64,000 nt of DNA from Hoplostethus atlanticus (GCA_034670405.1 JAXDDX010000164.1:186001-250000); one strand, 5' to 3'. Positions 11,780 to 24,752 are shown, numbered from the stretch's first letter. Notes: a model not told the origin generated them from the letters alone. Made by a program: numbers and translations.

Positions 11780-12041
11780 ACTGTTTTTGCTGCAGTCAAC
11801 TTTGAACTGATGAAGTGAGATATTTGGAAAATACGCAATGGATTTCTTTGTTTGCGTTTGTTCTGTTGTACTGGGTTTCTAGAGCGCTGTATCGCAAGGG
11901 TTCATGGTAGGAATGTTTTCCTTTCTGTGGTTTGACTAACTCCCTAAAATGAGTCTTATCACTGACTCATTTTGTCTGGCGCCCCACCTTCGTCAAACCG
12001 CCACAATTTGATGCTTATAAGGATAGAAATACAATAACGCG

Positions 12042-12072
<31 letters not shown>

Positions 12073-12645
12073 ACTAAGGTTGTCACAATATCACCATTTT
12101 ACCCGACAGTACTGTAGCAGGCCGTGTACTATTATTCTAAAAAGACAAAAACACACCTGGGTGTATTTTCCTCTGAATCCTCAAGCCAGCAGCAGGTTTT
12201 AATTCAACACCACGCAGTACAAACTGTTACTCTCTCGCTCACATCGCACTCTCTCTCTCCTCCTTCCCTCTCTCCAGGAGGCTGTCAGACTAAATATAAT
12301 ATTCACTTCATAAATGAATATGGAACAGCTACTGCTGCTGCAATGCCCAAAATACCCAGGCCACCTTGGGCAGCGCAGGCCTCTGTTCACCATATTCAAA
12401 GTGACACCGCGCTGCCTCCACTCCTGACAGGAAGCAGTGCGAAAAGTTAACGCATAGATGAACCCAAATCTGTATTTGAAACTGATTTTGGAAATAAAAT
12501 GCACAGGACTGCATGCACTGTTATACTGTGTCATGTCATATCAGGGCTTCTTCTGCTATGCATGCGATGTGATGCCATGTCTTGTCAGGTTAGGGTCACT
12601 TTGGGGCATGTTATAGTGTTATATTGTTATATATATATATATGTT
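11780..12645. other. intron with (CA)n and a possible conserved block
   Basis: A CA run lies at 12041-12072. The block at 12280-12450 (GAATATGGAACAGCTACTGC, CACCTTGGGCAGCGCAGGCC) is less repetitive and more GC-balanced than its surroundings. It could be a conserved non-coding element but shows no convincing reading frame with splice sites. A (TA)n lies near 12629-12640. Confidence 0.3.
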
Positions 12646-12649
12646 ATAT

Positions 12650-12825
12650 TTTTGGACTATTGCTGCCGATATTTTGTGCTGAGTCAATCTCTTTAAATTT
12701 GACAATTTTTAGTAGTCAAAGTCTTTCCCCCACAATGTAACTCAAGGTGGAAAAGCCTCAGAAACAGCATTTAGACTATGGGACACTAAAACTCTCCATT
12801 GAATCCCAGGATACTAATAATAATA
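12650..12825 (+). repeat. dispersed ACCGATAT-family repeat, partial copy at Tc1 left side
   Basis: GCCGATATTTTGTGC, TTTAAATTTGAC, AGGTGGAAAAGCCTCAGAAA, CAGCATTTAGACTATGGGAC and ACTAAAACTCTCC in the family order. It lies just upstream of a Tc1-like transposase remnant in the same orientation. Confidence 0.75.
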
Positions 12826-12856
12826 ATAATAATAAGAAGAAGAAGAAGAAGAAGAA
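12826..12856 (+). repeat. (AAT)n(AAG)n microsatellite
   Basis: Short trinucleotide run between the dispersed repeat and the Tc1-like coding remnant. Confidence 0.85.
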
Positions 12857-12869
12857 TTGCAATGTTATT

Positions 12870-14541
<1,672 letters not shown>

Positions 14542-14570
14542 CATGACCTGGCTAGATCACAAATTACACA

Positions 14571-14670
14571 GCCACGTCCGAGTTTACAGCGCTGGGACAG
14601 TCGGCTTGTCTGCTGGAAGGTTGCTGGTTCGAATCCGAATACCCGTCTGGGAAAAAGTGGGTGGGGAAAG
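14571..14670 (+). repeat. tRNA-derived SINE fragment
   Basis: Reads CAGCGCTGGGACAGTCGGC, then GGTTGCTGGTTCGAATCC, a near-perfect pol III B box. It is followed by GGGTGGGGAAAGTG, a familiar fish SINE body. The A box is not convincing. Confidence 0.6.
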
Positions 14671-17000
14671 TGAAGGAGTAACACTAATGGCTGCTTTCGG
14701 CTATATTTACTATTTATTTATTGTTGTTGCGTTTTTGATTATTCGATTTTGACATGACATTAAAGATGCAGTCTGGTCAGAAGAGGAGAGGATGGAGGGA
14801 TGGAAAGAGGAGGAGAGCGGAGGAGAGGAGGGTGAAGAGCAGGAGGAGAGGAGAGGAGTGGTAAAAAAAAAGATTGCAAATACAACGTTGTAGAGAATGA
14901 GAGTTAAAGTATGAGAAGCTACGCGACGAGTTCGGCATCCTGGCTCTGCAGCGAGAGCGAGAGAGGCACAGTCACACTTTCCCTCCACATATCACGCGAC
15001 TGACACCAACGTGATTGTGAATGGCAGCGAATATTAAACACACACAGAAAAGTACTTATTTGGATATGAATAGACTGCAGCGGGAACCAAAATGGTGCAC
15101 AATTTTTTCCCATATTTATCATGCAACTGCTGAGAGAGAGAACTGACACGTCTATGTAAGTTTTATGCTAAATGACTCCCAGCGGTGCCAAAATGGAATG
15201 CCAGCTCCCCTATTTTCCCATGTAACATCATGCAACTGTGAGCATAGCAGGGCTCTGTGCAGAGTTAGCTAATTACACAGTGGCCGCAGCATAAACCATG
15301 CCATTATATGACATTGAATTTTTTTACTGAGAGCTCCCATAATCCATTTTCTAAGTGTATAATAATTAAAAGAGATTATATATGCTTTGGTATGGCTATA
15401 CAGCAATTACTACTATAACAGATTTGCTATGACTGCGACTATTGATTGCTATAATAAGCTCGGGAATAGAGACGAAGAGTTACAACTTTGCGTGAGATTT
15501 GTTTTTTTTGCGTAAGAGTCATCAGTGCCATTTTCTCTAGCTCTAGCTGTTCTCTAACAGCACATTTCACTATTTTCCTGCCTGTTGCGTGTGATGCATA
15601 ACATAACCAGTCTCAGTGAAGTTTATTCTTTCATGACCCACCTCACCTATTCATAGGGAAACTCTGGGATACCTTAAAATTAATTAATTCACCAAAAAAC
15701 ATTCAACAATTAAAGAAATGAATACAATGAGAAATAAATATAATAATATATAATAAATAATATAATTAATAATATTTAATAATAAAGACATATTTAATAA
15801 TATTAAATACTATTTAGTAATAAATACATATTTAATCATCTTAAATCATATTTAATAATAATTAAATATTTAATAGTATTAAATAATATTTGATAAGAAA
15901 ATAAAATTGCATTTCAGGTTTTACAGATTGCCACCAATGCATTGCTCCAACCCTAGTGTGTAACAGTGTTGCATTATAGTGTAATATTAGTGCATTAAGT
16001 GTAATATAGAACTATCCCGTGATACCTAGAACCTTTTCAGGAACTTTTTGTTATATTCCAAGCTACTGTATATTGCAGCCTTTTTGTTAAAGCCTCTATT
16101 TAGCACTGCCAAGCTGCCAAAAAAATGATTACAGCCAAAACAAACCTCACAGGAACCATATTGTTTTAGTGTGATCTTTTTGCAGGGAATTTAAAATATA
16201 CAGATGTAAGTCAAGGGCTAATCAAAGGGCTGACGCACTGAGGTCATTTTCAGGAACTTCCAATCTGAAGACGGACCATCTGGACGGCATGAATTGCCTG
16301 TTAACTACACACACACACACACACAACACCAGTTTCCCATTATAATCACTAACCAGCACACAAGCACCGCAGCGAGGCAGCTCCCATGGAATGCAGTGTG
16401 TTGTAATAAATGTTCCTACTCTTAGCTGAGAACAGTTTTTTGGGGACTAAAATACAAACAGACCGTCCTAAATAAACTAACCGCCGATGACTTAAGTTTT
16501 ATTGCAGAAACTGAAACAATTTCACAACCTCCCACTGCTGAACTGAAGCCAACAGCTATGAATAGCAGCAGGAATATCTACTCTTACTGTAGACAGTAAG
16601 GGAACTATGAATAGCGATTCAGACGTGAGATATCCAATACTTGAAGAAGACGCCACCTACTCTTGCCGGTATTAAATTCAGTTAAACTATTCTGTGTTAT
16701 TAGGTCAGGAAACCTTTTTTTGTCATACCTTTTTAAATTATTTATACAAAAAAATCAGTGTATTAAACCTGGGTTTCGTTTTCTTGATGTATGAGTTTTT
16801 TCACTTTGATTCCAGATGGGATGTATCTTCTCTAGTGTGTTCACAACAAAGGAAATAGAAGGAAGTGAGGGAAATGGCAACTGTGTTGTATTATAAGGTG
16901 AGGCTAGAGGTTCGCTGAAATAAAACGACGGCCACTCGAACGTCAGTGTGCCCACGCCACACAGCTCTCTAAAGCCACAAAGGAAACACCCCCAATCATT
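14671..17000. other. intron, partly very AT-rich
   Basis: 14770-14870 is GA-rich. 15660-15905 is almost pure A/T with recurring TTAATAATA and AATATT motifs. (CA)n lies at 16309-16325. I see no exon. 15240-15470 (GCTAATTACACAG, TATTGATTGCTATAAT) looks enhancer-like only by composition. Confidence 0.4.
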
Positions 17001-17019
17001 GTTTTGTTCATTATTATCT

Positions 17020-17700
17020 ATATATTATAGAATTCATGAGGCCTGTGATAGATGCAGAATCCTTATCTAAGCGTGACTTGCTCTCGCTACTGGGCCATCT
17101 GAGCATCATGCACATGATTCCATAGAGGTGCTCTATTATGACTAGACTTTTCAGCCTTTCTAAAACGGAGAGATTGCATGATCGAGTAGCTTTAGATGTA
17201 GGACGCGGGTCTGATTTATGTTTCTGGCCTATGCCATGTGAGAGCTGGAATGGCATCTCGTTTTTCTATGACGAAACATCAGCTGCCAGTGGATTTTTCA
17301 CTGATGTGGCCTCGTTTCTACGGAGATCACTGATTTTTACACTCCTGGCCCAACAAGTTCCAGAGATCCAGTCAACCATGCTTTTTGAGGTGTATCCTAT
17401 TGTAGTGGCTTGCATTCCCTGGGGTAACTTGTGGCGTAGAAAGAATATAGTAATTTTCTGTGACAATGAGGCTACCTTTAATATTATTAATAAGGGGCGA
17501 TTCTCGGTTCCATTCATTGATTGGCTAGTGAAACGTTTAACCTGGACCTGCGTCACCTAGGCCAAATTAGGCCTTCAATGCTCCAAATTTCAGGAATTCA
17601 GAATCCTGCGTCCCAAAGCCGCTCCATCCAGCCTTCCTTGCCCAACATTCAGCTCCTGCTACTGTTTTTCAGAGGCCTGTCGGCGTGCAACTTAGTCGGG
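17020..17700 (+). pseudogene. DIRS-like retroelement remnant (RT thumb / RNase H)
   Basis: An eroded reverse transcriptase end reads LLSLLGHLSIMHMIP (about 17080-17120) and LHDRVALDVG (about 17172-17205). The RNase H-like part follows, with WNGISFFYD, LFEVYPIVVACIPWG and VIFCDNEATFNIINKG, then FQEFRILRP near 17586-17612 in another frame. The order and the wording of the RNase H segment fit DIRS-type tyrosine-recombinase retrotransposons of fish. No recombinase domain is readable downstream, so only a fragment survives. Confidence 0.65.
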
Positions 17701-18197
17701 AATCAAACAGCCTAAAGAGAAAGAAACCAGAAGGCCACAACAAATGTCTTACTCCTGCTCTACCTGTCGTTCACACAGTGGTGTCACATTTATGGCCAGA
17801 GTGTTACGGTCTTGCATAACATGTAGTCGACATGTTATCGGTAAAATAACCGTGCTGCATGAAAAGGTGGTCGGCTGGGTCCCTATAGCTCTGACATAAT
17901 GCTCACTGATTGGCTATTGGCATTGGTACAGTCTATGGATTCAGGCATGCACCTTTTTCTTGTCAGCTGGGAAAGAAATTGGACTGAAAGGTCAACACAT
18001 GAACGTGGATGCTCCACAGATATCATTATGTGGCCTGCTAATAGTAAGCGCTAAGCTACAGGCATATCTATTAGACTTTCGGGTGTATGGTTCAGGTTCT
18101 GAGAGTGTTCTGTAGTGAAATGGAGCATAGCGCGAGTTCAGGCAGGACACGGTCGTCACACTCACACTCACCGCACCAGATGATGCCAGCTGACTTC
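17701..18197. other. possible DIRS remainder, otherwise unassigned
   Basis: Directly follows the DIRS-like coding remnant and may be its decayed continuation. I could not read a recombinase domain in any frame. Confidence 0.3.
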
Positions 18198-18539
18198 CAG
18201 GGTCTGATGTAAAATTCCAAGACTTTTCCACGACTTTCAGTTTTAAGTCAGAGCACTTCCATGACCTAAAAATGTCATTCCTTCCTGGTTCGGTAACATG
18301 GTTTTTTCAGCTGAGAAAAGTTCCAAAGGGGTTAATCGTCTGGTTTACACTACAGTCGGGTTAGAAAACCACCAGATAATGCTATACATGTGTGAAAGAA
18401 GTTGTAAACCACATTTGGCATATTCCTTTATCGTAACCCATTTGTGAAATTCCCTGATATTCCCTGATTTTCCCAGACTTTCCCTTGTCTGTAATACACC
18501 TCTCAAAATTCCCTGATTCCATGACCAGTGGGAACCCTG
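18198..18539. repeat. CAGGGT-ended non-autonomous element (hAT-like)
   Basis: The left end is CAGGGTCTGATG; the reverse complement of the right end is CAGGGTTCCCACTGGTCATGG. Inside lie repeated TTCCATGACC, TTCCCTGAT and CCAAGACTTTTCC phrases typical of a common fish non-autonomous hAT family. The flanks do not give a clean 8-bp duplication. Confidence 0.6.
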
Positions 18540-20411
18540 GCTTGCTGGTGTTGGTAAAGCTACCTCCCCAGCCTCCGCTTGCTTGGTTCTGCTTATCTAA
18601 CTAGGTCTATGCTCCCAACTACGTCATGTTGTTTATCATGTATGGCTCTGTTGCACCTCTATCATGTGTATATACATTTTAGATTACATGAGTCATCAGA
18701 TAGCCCCATGACCCTTAAGAGCTGAGTCAATCATGCCAACCACAACTGCATTAACTTCCCACTGCTGCAGTAAAATGGTTAAACCAATGATATTGACATG
18801 TCAACAAGCAGACGGTTTTGTTGATGGTTATGTTACTTTGACATATCCTTGACTGGCGTTCGAGGCCAGCGCTGTTACAGGGCTGTTTTGAGGTGGGAAA
18901 CAACTCAAAAGGGATGACAAGGGACCGGGGACCGTCAGGCAGAACGCTTCCATTGCTGCTTGTTGTGCTTTTCCTCTATTCTCATGCCATGCTGAATCAA
19001 AACTAAGGAAAAAAAATAAGATGTTCTATCCCTGAAGGCCGTACTGTACATACATTTTGGAAACAAATCATTACCTGAAGCCATATATATTAAATATAGA
19101 GGATGCGGTCTGTTATCATTTTGTCAGCCGAGGAATTGTATTATAAAATGCCTTAATTCTCTTCCAAGTATGAGCTTTTGGTTGCTAGTAGGCATCAGCT
19201 GGGGTCTTATGATAAAGACACATGAAATATGGAAAGATATGAATAATTTATGATTAAGACAGGAGTTATGTAACATTACTGGCTGAGCGGGCCATCTCAA
19301 GCCAGAAGAATCAGCCAATAATTGTTGATATAATTAGGTTTATGAACTGTTGAACGGGGCTGTTCCAAGCCAGGAGTGTAAGCCGTCCCATTAGCTTATT
19401 GTTATTGAAACCAATAGCGAGACATTATTGAGTAATTGAGGGAAAAGCTTCTGCATAGGTACAGATTTGTGGGTTGCTATGTCGTTCTTTTGACATATGA
19501 ATCAGGCTTCTGCGTGAACGCTCACGCCGGATTATGGCACAAAAGTTGCAACATCAAATCCTGTGTAATGGTAACAGAAGGTTCTAAGAAACTGCTCTGA
19601 CATCGTTGCCTTGACCTTTTTTTTTTGATGCGCAGACCGTGATGCGTCTCCAAAGGCAGAGCTCAAAGAGATTAAAACAGAACAGCCACAGGGAGGCTAA
19701 TGTTAGAGAAATCTGTTAAATTACTCTTAGAAAACACACACTGCCTTTTTGGCAACTATTCTGCATCTTTGAAGTTCATTGTTAGGCGCTTGCTGTGGAG
19801 CTGTCAAGTGACCAACATGCCGCAGAATTCAGGCTATTTCAAACAATTCATCCTCAAAGAATAAAACTAGTGACCGTGTGGCCCCCTGGAAGACAGGCGG
19901 TCGCCGAGGCATCAGCTAATGACTTAATGATCTTAATAAAGATTAAAGATTAAAATAATAAGACACAAATTAAAGCTGATTTTTAATACACTTAATTTTA
20001 ACTGTCATTTTGGAATTTTGGGCCTTAATGGAGCCAACATCGCAAACTGTATTATAATTCTTTTCTTTTCTTTTCTTTTCTTTTATTTTATTTAGCACTG
20101 TGTTTCCAAACTGTCACTGTGCCACCTCAACAGTGAACAACAGAAACAACAGAAACAACATTTCTTTCAAGTCTCTGCATCAGGTTGAGAGCCACTGGCA
20201 GAAAGAAACTACTGTAAAATAGAGCAGAAATACCAAAAAAAGAATCCTATTTCACTTCCTGGAATAGCGCTCAACGTAGACAGGAAGTGAGTCACCAATA
20301 AAAGGAAGTAGGCATTTTGTTATTAATGCTGTTACATCAAAGTGTGTAATTCACATTCAGCTCCTCTCTACCCCTGACAAACTGCCCTCTCCACAGTCTG
20401 CCTACCTCGGC

Positions 20412-20442
<31 letters not shown>

Positions 20443-20540
20443 CATGTGTATGTGTATGTACATGCTGGTCCTCATTGCCTCCTCAGTCTCCTATGTGACA
20501 CGATGTCGACACAAAAATAAAAGCCCTCTGCCTCTCCACT
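18540..20540. other. intron, one enhancer-like block
   Basis: 19125-19440 is low in simple repeats and rich in short AT-type sites (CAATAATTGTTGATATAATT, CCATTAGCTTATTGTTATTG). It contains two similar GGGC(T/C)....AAGCCAG phrases. It may be a conserved element. A (TTTTC)n run lies at about 20063-20085 and GT repeats at 20412-20434. Confidence 0.35.
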
Positions 20541-20640
20541 GCAGGGTAAACTACAGTAAATCTGTTCCGTCCCGTAATCAAAAGGTCACAGGTTTGATCA
20601 CTGCGACAGCCGATGTGTCCGTCAACATCTGATCATTGAA
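20540..20640 (+). repeat. SINE fragment
   Basis: AAAGGTCACAGGTTTGATCAC (B-box-like), then GACAGCCGATGTGTCCGTCA, as in fish tRNA SINEs. A related AGCCAATGTGTCC segment occurs at 29468. Confidence 0.5.
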
Positions 20641-20669
20641 CTGTTTAAGCCATATTGATGTTTTGCTAG

Positions 20670-20835
20670 TGTTCGACCGATATGGGTTTTTGAGGGCCGA
20701 TAGCCAATATTTTGTGACTTTAAAATCTTAAAATCTTTAAAATTGATCACTTTCATTTAGACCATCATGGTCTAAAACTCTCCACTGAAACCCAAAGTAA
20801 TGAAAATCTAAATTAAATTTTAGGTAGCAGCTCTT
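20670..20835 (+). repeat. dispersed ACCGATAT-family repeat with left terminus
   Basis: Begins GTTCGACCGATATGGGTTTT, giving the family's left end. It then reads GGCCGATAGCCAATATTTTG, ATTTAGACCATCATGGTC and TAAAACTCTCCACTGAAACC. It is truncated after this. Confidence 0.75.
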
Positions 20836-21072
20836 TAAGCACCCCCCCCCCCCCCTTTCAGTGGTAGGGAAACTTTATTGAACCATTAAATGACTAAATC
20901 TAACCCTAATATTTACCATATGGCAGACTGCTGAACGTGTTGTACGCTGGTCTTATAAGGCAGCCAATGGCAACTGTGTTTAAAAACCTTAGAGGAATAA
21001 TGTTATTACAGCGATCTCACGTTAATTGGGCATATTCCGAGGGAGGTGTTTGTCATATTGCACGTTCCAAGC

Positions 21073-21411
21073 TCAAAGTTGGCGAAAAAGCTTGATTGAA
21101 TGGAAACCAGATGAGAAAGAGTGATAACTTATCCGTAGCATTTTCGATTTTAAAGGTAGGACTTCCCTGTCCGGCTCGATGAGGACGCTCCACTGGTTGC
21201 GGGGATCCGACCTGTGACCATCCTCGTACGGGACGGCCACCGTAAATAGCCTGCGTCCTCTTTCTCCTTCCTTGTAATTCTGTTTTTCCGCCCTGCTTTT
21301 TTCAGTGTCGCCGGCTGTGAAACGACTGTACTTAGGCCTCGCCAGAAAGGCCAAAAGAAGGAAAACCATTCTCTGGCTAAATGCAGCGGCGAGTCTAAAA
21401 AAACGCAGCAA
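21073..21411 (-). other. unexplained GC-rich open frame, possible alternative exon
   Basis: An open minus-strand frame of about 112 codons lies in a local GC-richer patch inside the arid5b intron, on the same strand as the gene. Readable parts are MVFLLLAFLARPKYSRF, TVAVPYEDGHRSDPRNQ and WSVLIEPDREVLPLKSK. I recognise no domain. A second frame is open over 21150-21518, which lowers the weight of the first. It could be an alternative first exon of arid5b, a transposon relic or chance. No splice sites are decisive. Confidence 0.2.
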
Positions 21412-21763
21412 GTAACTGTCATCCTAAGCATGAAAAGCAAGAATATTCCTTTCGTCATCCCTCCCTCCCTCCAGTTCTTCTTCAGTCCCTCCCACCCTCT
21501 TAGATTTTCTCCTCTCACTCTGATGTGATTTGATATTTCAGAACATACCCCCCCCCAAAAAAATTTAATTTGTTCATAATGTAATAAATTCAGTGTGTAG
21601 CTCAGTCTTACATGAGCAATGACATCATGCTCTGGGCTCAGGGTTAACTCTCCATATAATAAATCCCACCCTTCTCTGGAACTTCAACAACCTTTACAGC
21701 CTTTTAGTGCACTCGGATTGTGTTTCCCTGGCTGCCAAACCACCAAGTGGTGTGTTTGTGCAT

Positions 21764-21800
21764 ATGTGTGTGTGTGTGTGTGTGTGCATGTGTGTGTGCA
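21764..21800 (+). repeat. (GT)n microsatellite
   Basis: GT run with a GCATGT interruption. Confidence 0.9.
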
Positions 21801-22234
21801 CGCTCACATCAGTCTTGGTTACAGCTCATTCTCAAACCAGAACAGTGCAAACACATTTCCAAATACGCTGCGGCTACTCGAAATCATTTGGCACCATTCG
21901 AACTGCATTTCCACTCGCAAAAAAAAAAAAAAAAATGCTCAGCGGTCCTTCCCGTATTTATCTCGGGCGAATAATCGGGACTGAAGCTGGAAGTCTGGAA
22001 GCGCGTGCAGGTCGCTTGTCCAAAAACGTGCAGTTAGAAAAATAGGTTTTCTGCAAAAGGCAACCCCTGTAACCACATTAAGAGAGTCGGGTAGAGTCGC
22101 GAGCATGGAAAATATAACCCATAAATTAGATTATGGTTCAAATTGCTAAAGCCATTCCCTAGACAACCTCTTTAAGGGTAATATTTAAACCAATTTAACC
22201 AAAGTTTGGAAGTCAGGTGAAAACTGACTTTTTA

Positions 22235-22440
22235 TAGTTTATATTTTTTTATCTGTGTATTTTTCTCAACTGTGTATTTTGTATTTATATTGTATTTTTT
22301 CAAATAATAAAAAAAAAAATGCAAAAAAAAAAATTGCATTCTTGCATTGATATACTGCTCTGGACTGCACTGTTGCACCAAAGAATTTCACTCTCTTTAC
22401 TTGTGTAAATTGTCGTGACAATGAACTTGACTAAGCTATC
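22235..22440 (+). repeat. retroelement 3' tail
   Basis: CTGCACTGTTGCACCAAAGA, then ATTTCACTCTCTTTACTTGT and GTGACAATGAACTTGACTAA, a common fish retroelement terminus, preceded by A/T-rich runs. Confidence 0.55.
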
Positions 22441-22469
22441 GGTGCTACGCGGCTATCTATAATGACACA

Positions 22470-23044
22470 CACACACACAAACACACACACAAACACACAC
22501 ACAACAGAGAACGAGATTAGATGTGCCGTCCGGCGGATGTCGGGTCTAATATGAACTAATACGGCAGATGATAATCGCTCTTTCAGTGGACTACGCGTAC
22601 AGCACACACATTGCGGTGGCTACACTCATCTTAAGAGCCGCACTGCAAAACTATTCGACCATATGGGATTATTATTTGACTTAATAGTTACAGATGCCGC
22701 TTGTAAAAAAATGTTTTATTAAAAAAACACGACAACCTCTGTTGCAGTGAGTGATCCGCTTCACGCTTTTATTTAGTCCAGTTAGGGAGCTTTGAGACAG
22801 AACAGCACACAGATACAGTATGCATCAATAGCTACTCACAGGAAGGGGTGGGGGGGGGGGGTTAGCATGATTCATTTAACAATATGTGTAGAGGAAATCC
22901 TACACGTGACAATTCTATCTCTTAAAGTAGGAGTTTGGAAAATCATTATCTCATTTCATTAAGTCTTGGTTTGGAATAGGTGACTTTCTGAATGTCGGCC
23001 ATAAGAACCATACAGATTTTGACTTCTGTTTGGCCCACGACTAT
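22470..23044. other. intron with (CA)n
   Basis: CA repeats occupy 22466-22503. A G-run lies at 22848-22861. The rest is unassigned intron close to exon B. Confidence 0.5.
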
Positions 23045-23249
23045 GGGGCCCATATGTGCCACTCAATAATTTTCTCAATTTGTTCATCTATTTATACTTT
23101 CATTTATCAATTTATTTTTTGATTATCAAATTGTTGATTCATTTGTCTATTGTTTTATCTATTTCTGCATGTATTAATTGATTGATTATTGATTTATCAA
23201 TTGATTTATCTATTGACCAATTGATTATTGAGTGGCACATATGGGCCCC
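23045..23249. mobile_element. 205-bp MITE with perfect 26-bp inverted ends
   Basis: GGGGCCCATATGTGCCACTC plus AATAAT at the left is exactly inverted at 23224-23249. The interior is AT-rich with repeated TTGATT, ATTTATC and TATTGA motifs. It lies 149 bp from exon B in its downstream intron. No transposase. The superfamily is uncertain because no clean target duplication is visible. Confidence 0.85.
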
Positions 23250-23269
23250 CATACACTTCTGATATGATG

Positions 23270-23385
23270 GATGTGATGCCCTGGGGGGAACCCTGAATAT
23301 TTGTCCGTTTTTGGTATATTTTTGGCATGAAAAAGGTCATATTTAAAGATACCGAATATCAGCACAAAATATCGGCTATCAGTCG
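23270..23385 (-). repeat. dispersed ACCGATAT-family repeat touching exon B donor
   Basis: On the minus strand it reads CTGATAGCCGATATTTTGTG, GGTATCTTTAAATATGACC, ATGCCAAAAATATACC and AATATTCAGGGTTCCCCC, matching the family body. It begins about 12 bases past the GT of the exon B donor, on the coding strand of arid5b. Confidence 0.75.
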
Positions 23386-23397
23386 TCTGGCACTCAC

Positions 23398-23628
23398 CGA
23401 ACTCTTCGCACACGCTCTCATTGTGCAGCAGGGTGGGGTGGTCGAACGTGTCCCGGCAGTACAGGACGCGCGCGTCGCCGGACAACGTCGCGATGCCGCC
23501 AAGTGCCAGAACGACCTGGTCGGTGAGGAGGGACGGCGGCCGCTCGCTTAGCCGGGCCAGGACCGACCGGTACCGGCAGTACTGGGGGTAGGAGAGGACC
23601 AGCACTCGCTTCTGGGTCGAGTCTTCAC
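23398..23628 (-). CDS. arid5b: arid5b coding exon B (conserved N-terminal block)
   Basis: A 231-bp minus-strand exon with a strong CCCTCTAG acceptor at 23629 and a strong GTGAGT donor at 23397. It starts with GT, which completes a glycine codon begun by the last G of exon A. It ends with a single G that joins exon C to give alanine. It encodes VLVLSYPQYCRYRSVLARL, LLTDQVVLALGGIATLSG and VLYCRDTFDHPTLLHNESV, then CEEF. This is the segment that marks vertebrate ARID5B ahead of its ARID domain; human ARID5A lacks it, which supports arid5b. The exon is GC-rich in an AT-rich neighbourhood. The open frame on the opposite strand (23327-23551) is a shadow. The role of this N-terminal segment is not well defined; the protein as a whole is a chromatin-associated transcription regulator (family knowledge). 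Confidence 0.95.
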
Positions 23629-23639
23629 CTAGAGGGATG

Positions 23640-23891
23640 AGGGATGGAGGGGCAGATGAAAACAGTTTATTCAGAATAGGTTAACAGATTAAGAACAGTT
23701 TATTATTTATTTTGTAATATCCTATTACGAAAAGATTACCAGATAAAAACTTCACTTCAACTAAAATGTTGCCAAGGATACTTTATCACTCCGATCCCCT
23801 GCTTGTGTTTAGTATAACTTGGAAACTCTTAGGACATACAGAATAAAATTGACTGGGAAGGAAGCCAAAAGGATAGGAGAATGGGTTATAC

Positions 23892-23922
<31 letters not shown>

Positions 23923-24264
23923 TGATTCCCTGTGACATGGCCAAGTGGTATCATCGCACTCCTGGCACAGAGCAGGAAGAATGACGGTGAAATGAGGCCA
24001 AAGCTCTGTGCCAAACAACCTGCTGTGTCCAAATGCTCTGGCCCAGTAACGCTCTCGATCACACGCACACATGCACACGCACAAGTACACACACACGCAC
24101 ACACACACACACAAAATAGGTTGCCAGAGTGTATGAGGCTGTTGCCAGGAACCCATAAAACATGATCCATTTGACATAGAGAGCTCCCATTTGTCACTGT
24201 GCTCTGTGTGTGTGTGCGTGTGTGCGTGTGTATATGAGTGAAAAAGTGAGAAGAAATGTGTGTC

Positions 24265-24304
<40 letters not shown>

Positions 24305-24440
24305 AATAGTGTTTGACAAGGATAAACGCTACGGGACAGGAATAAACGCTACGACAAAGCTAACAGTCAACAATACAACAGCTATTATTATTAAGTGTGT
24401 AATGGCACACCGGTCGTTCGCGGATTCATTTGAAGAATGA
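23640..24440. other. intron with (CA)n and (GT)n runs
   Basis: (CA)n at 23896-23922 and 24062-24114; (GT)n at 24206-24232 and 24266-24301. Otherwise unassigned. Confidence 0.6.
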
Positions 24441-24650
24441 ACAACCGACACACAAGCCAAGAGTGTCAGCGGGTGTGAAAGGCACTGCCACTGCCAGGAG
24501 AGCAAGGCACCACCACTGCCAGGGGTTGGGGGTTCCATGCCCACAATAAATACGTCTCCACTTATGGCACTGCGAGGCACATTGGATAGAAAAGCGTCCA
24601 CCAAATGGCATACCATATGTTACAGTGAGATTGCATTGTGATTTACACTG
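24441..24650 (+). repeat. decayed SINE/L2-type tail
   Basis: GGTTGGGGGTTCCATGCCCAC (B-box-like), then GGCACATTGGATAGAAAAGC and GTCCACCAAATGGCATA. This resembles the GGATAAAAGCGTCTGCTAAA end of fish L2 and its SINE partners. Confidence 0.5.
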
Positions 24651-24654
24651 CCAA

Positions 24655-24722
24655 CCCCCCCCCCCACACACACACACACAGACACACACACTCCACACTC
24701 ATGCACACACACACACACACAC
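24655..24722 (+). repeat. (C)n(CA)n microsatellite
   Basis: C-run followed by interrupted CA repeats. Confidence 0.9.
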
Positions 24723-24752
24723 TAACCATGCGTGTGTACACACAGTATCAAA

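Noticed and set aside
14571-14670. Possible functional tRNA gene because of a GGTTCGAATCC B box
   Set aside because: No cloverleaf can be drawn and the A box is poor. The sequence continues into a SINE body.
23327-23551. Plus-strand open frame of 74 codons
   Set aside because: Antisense shadow of arid5b exon B, which has matching splice sites and family sequence on the minus strand.
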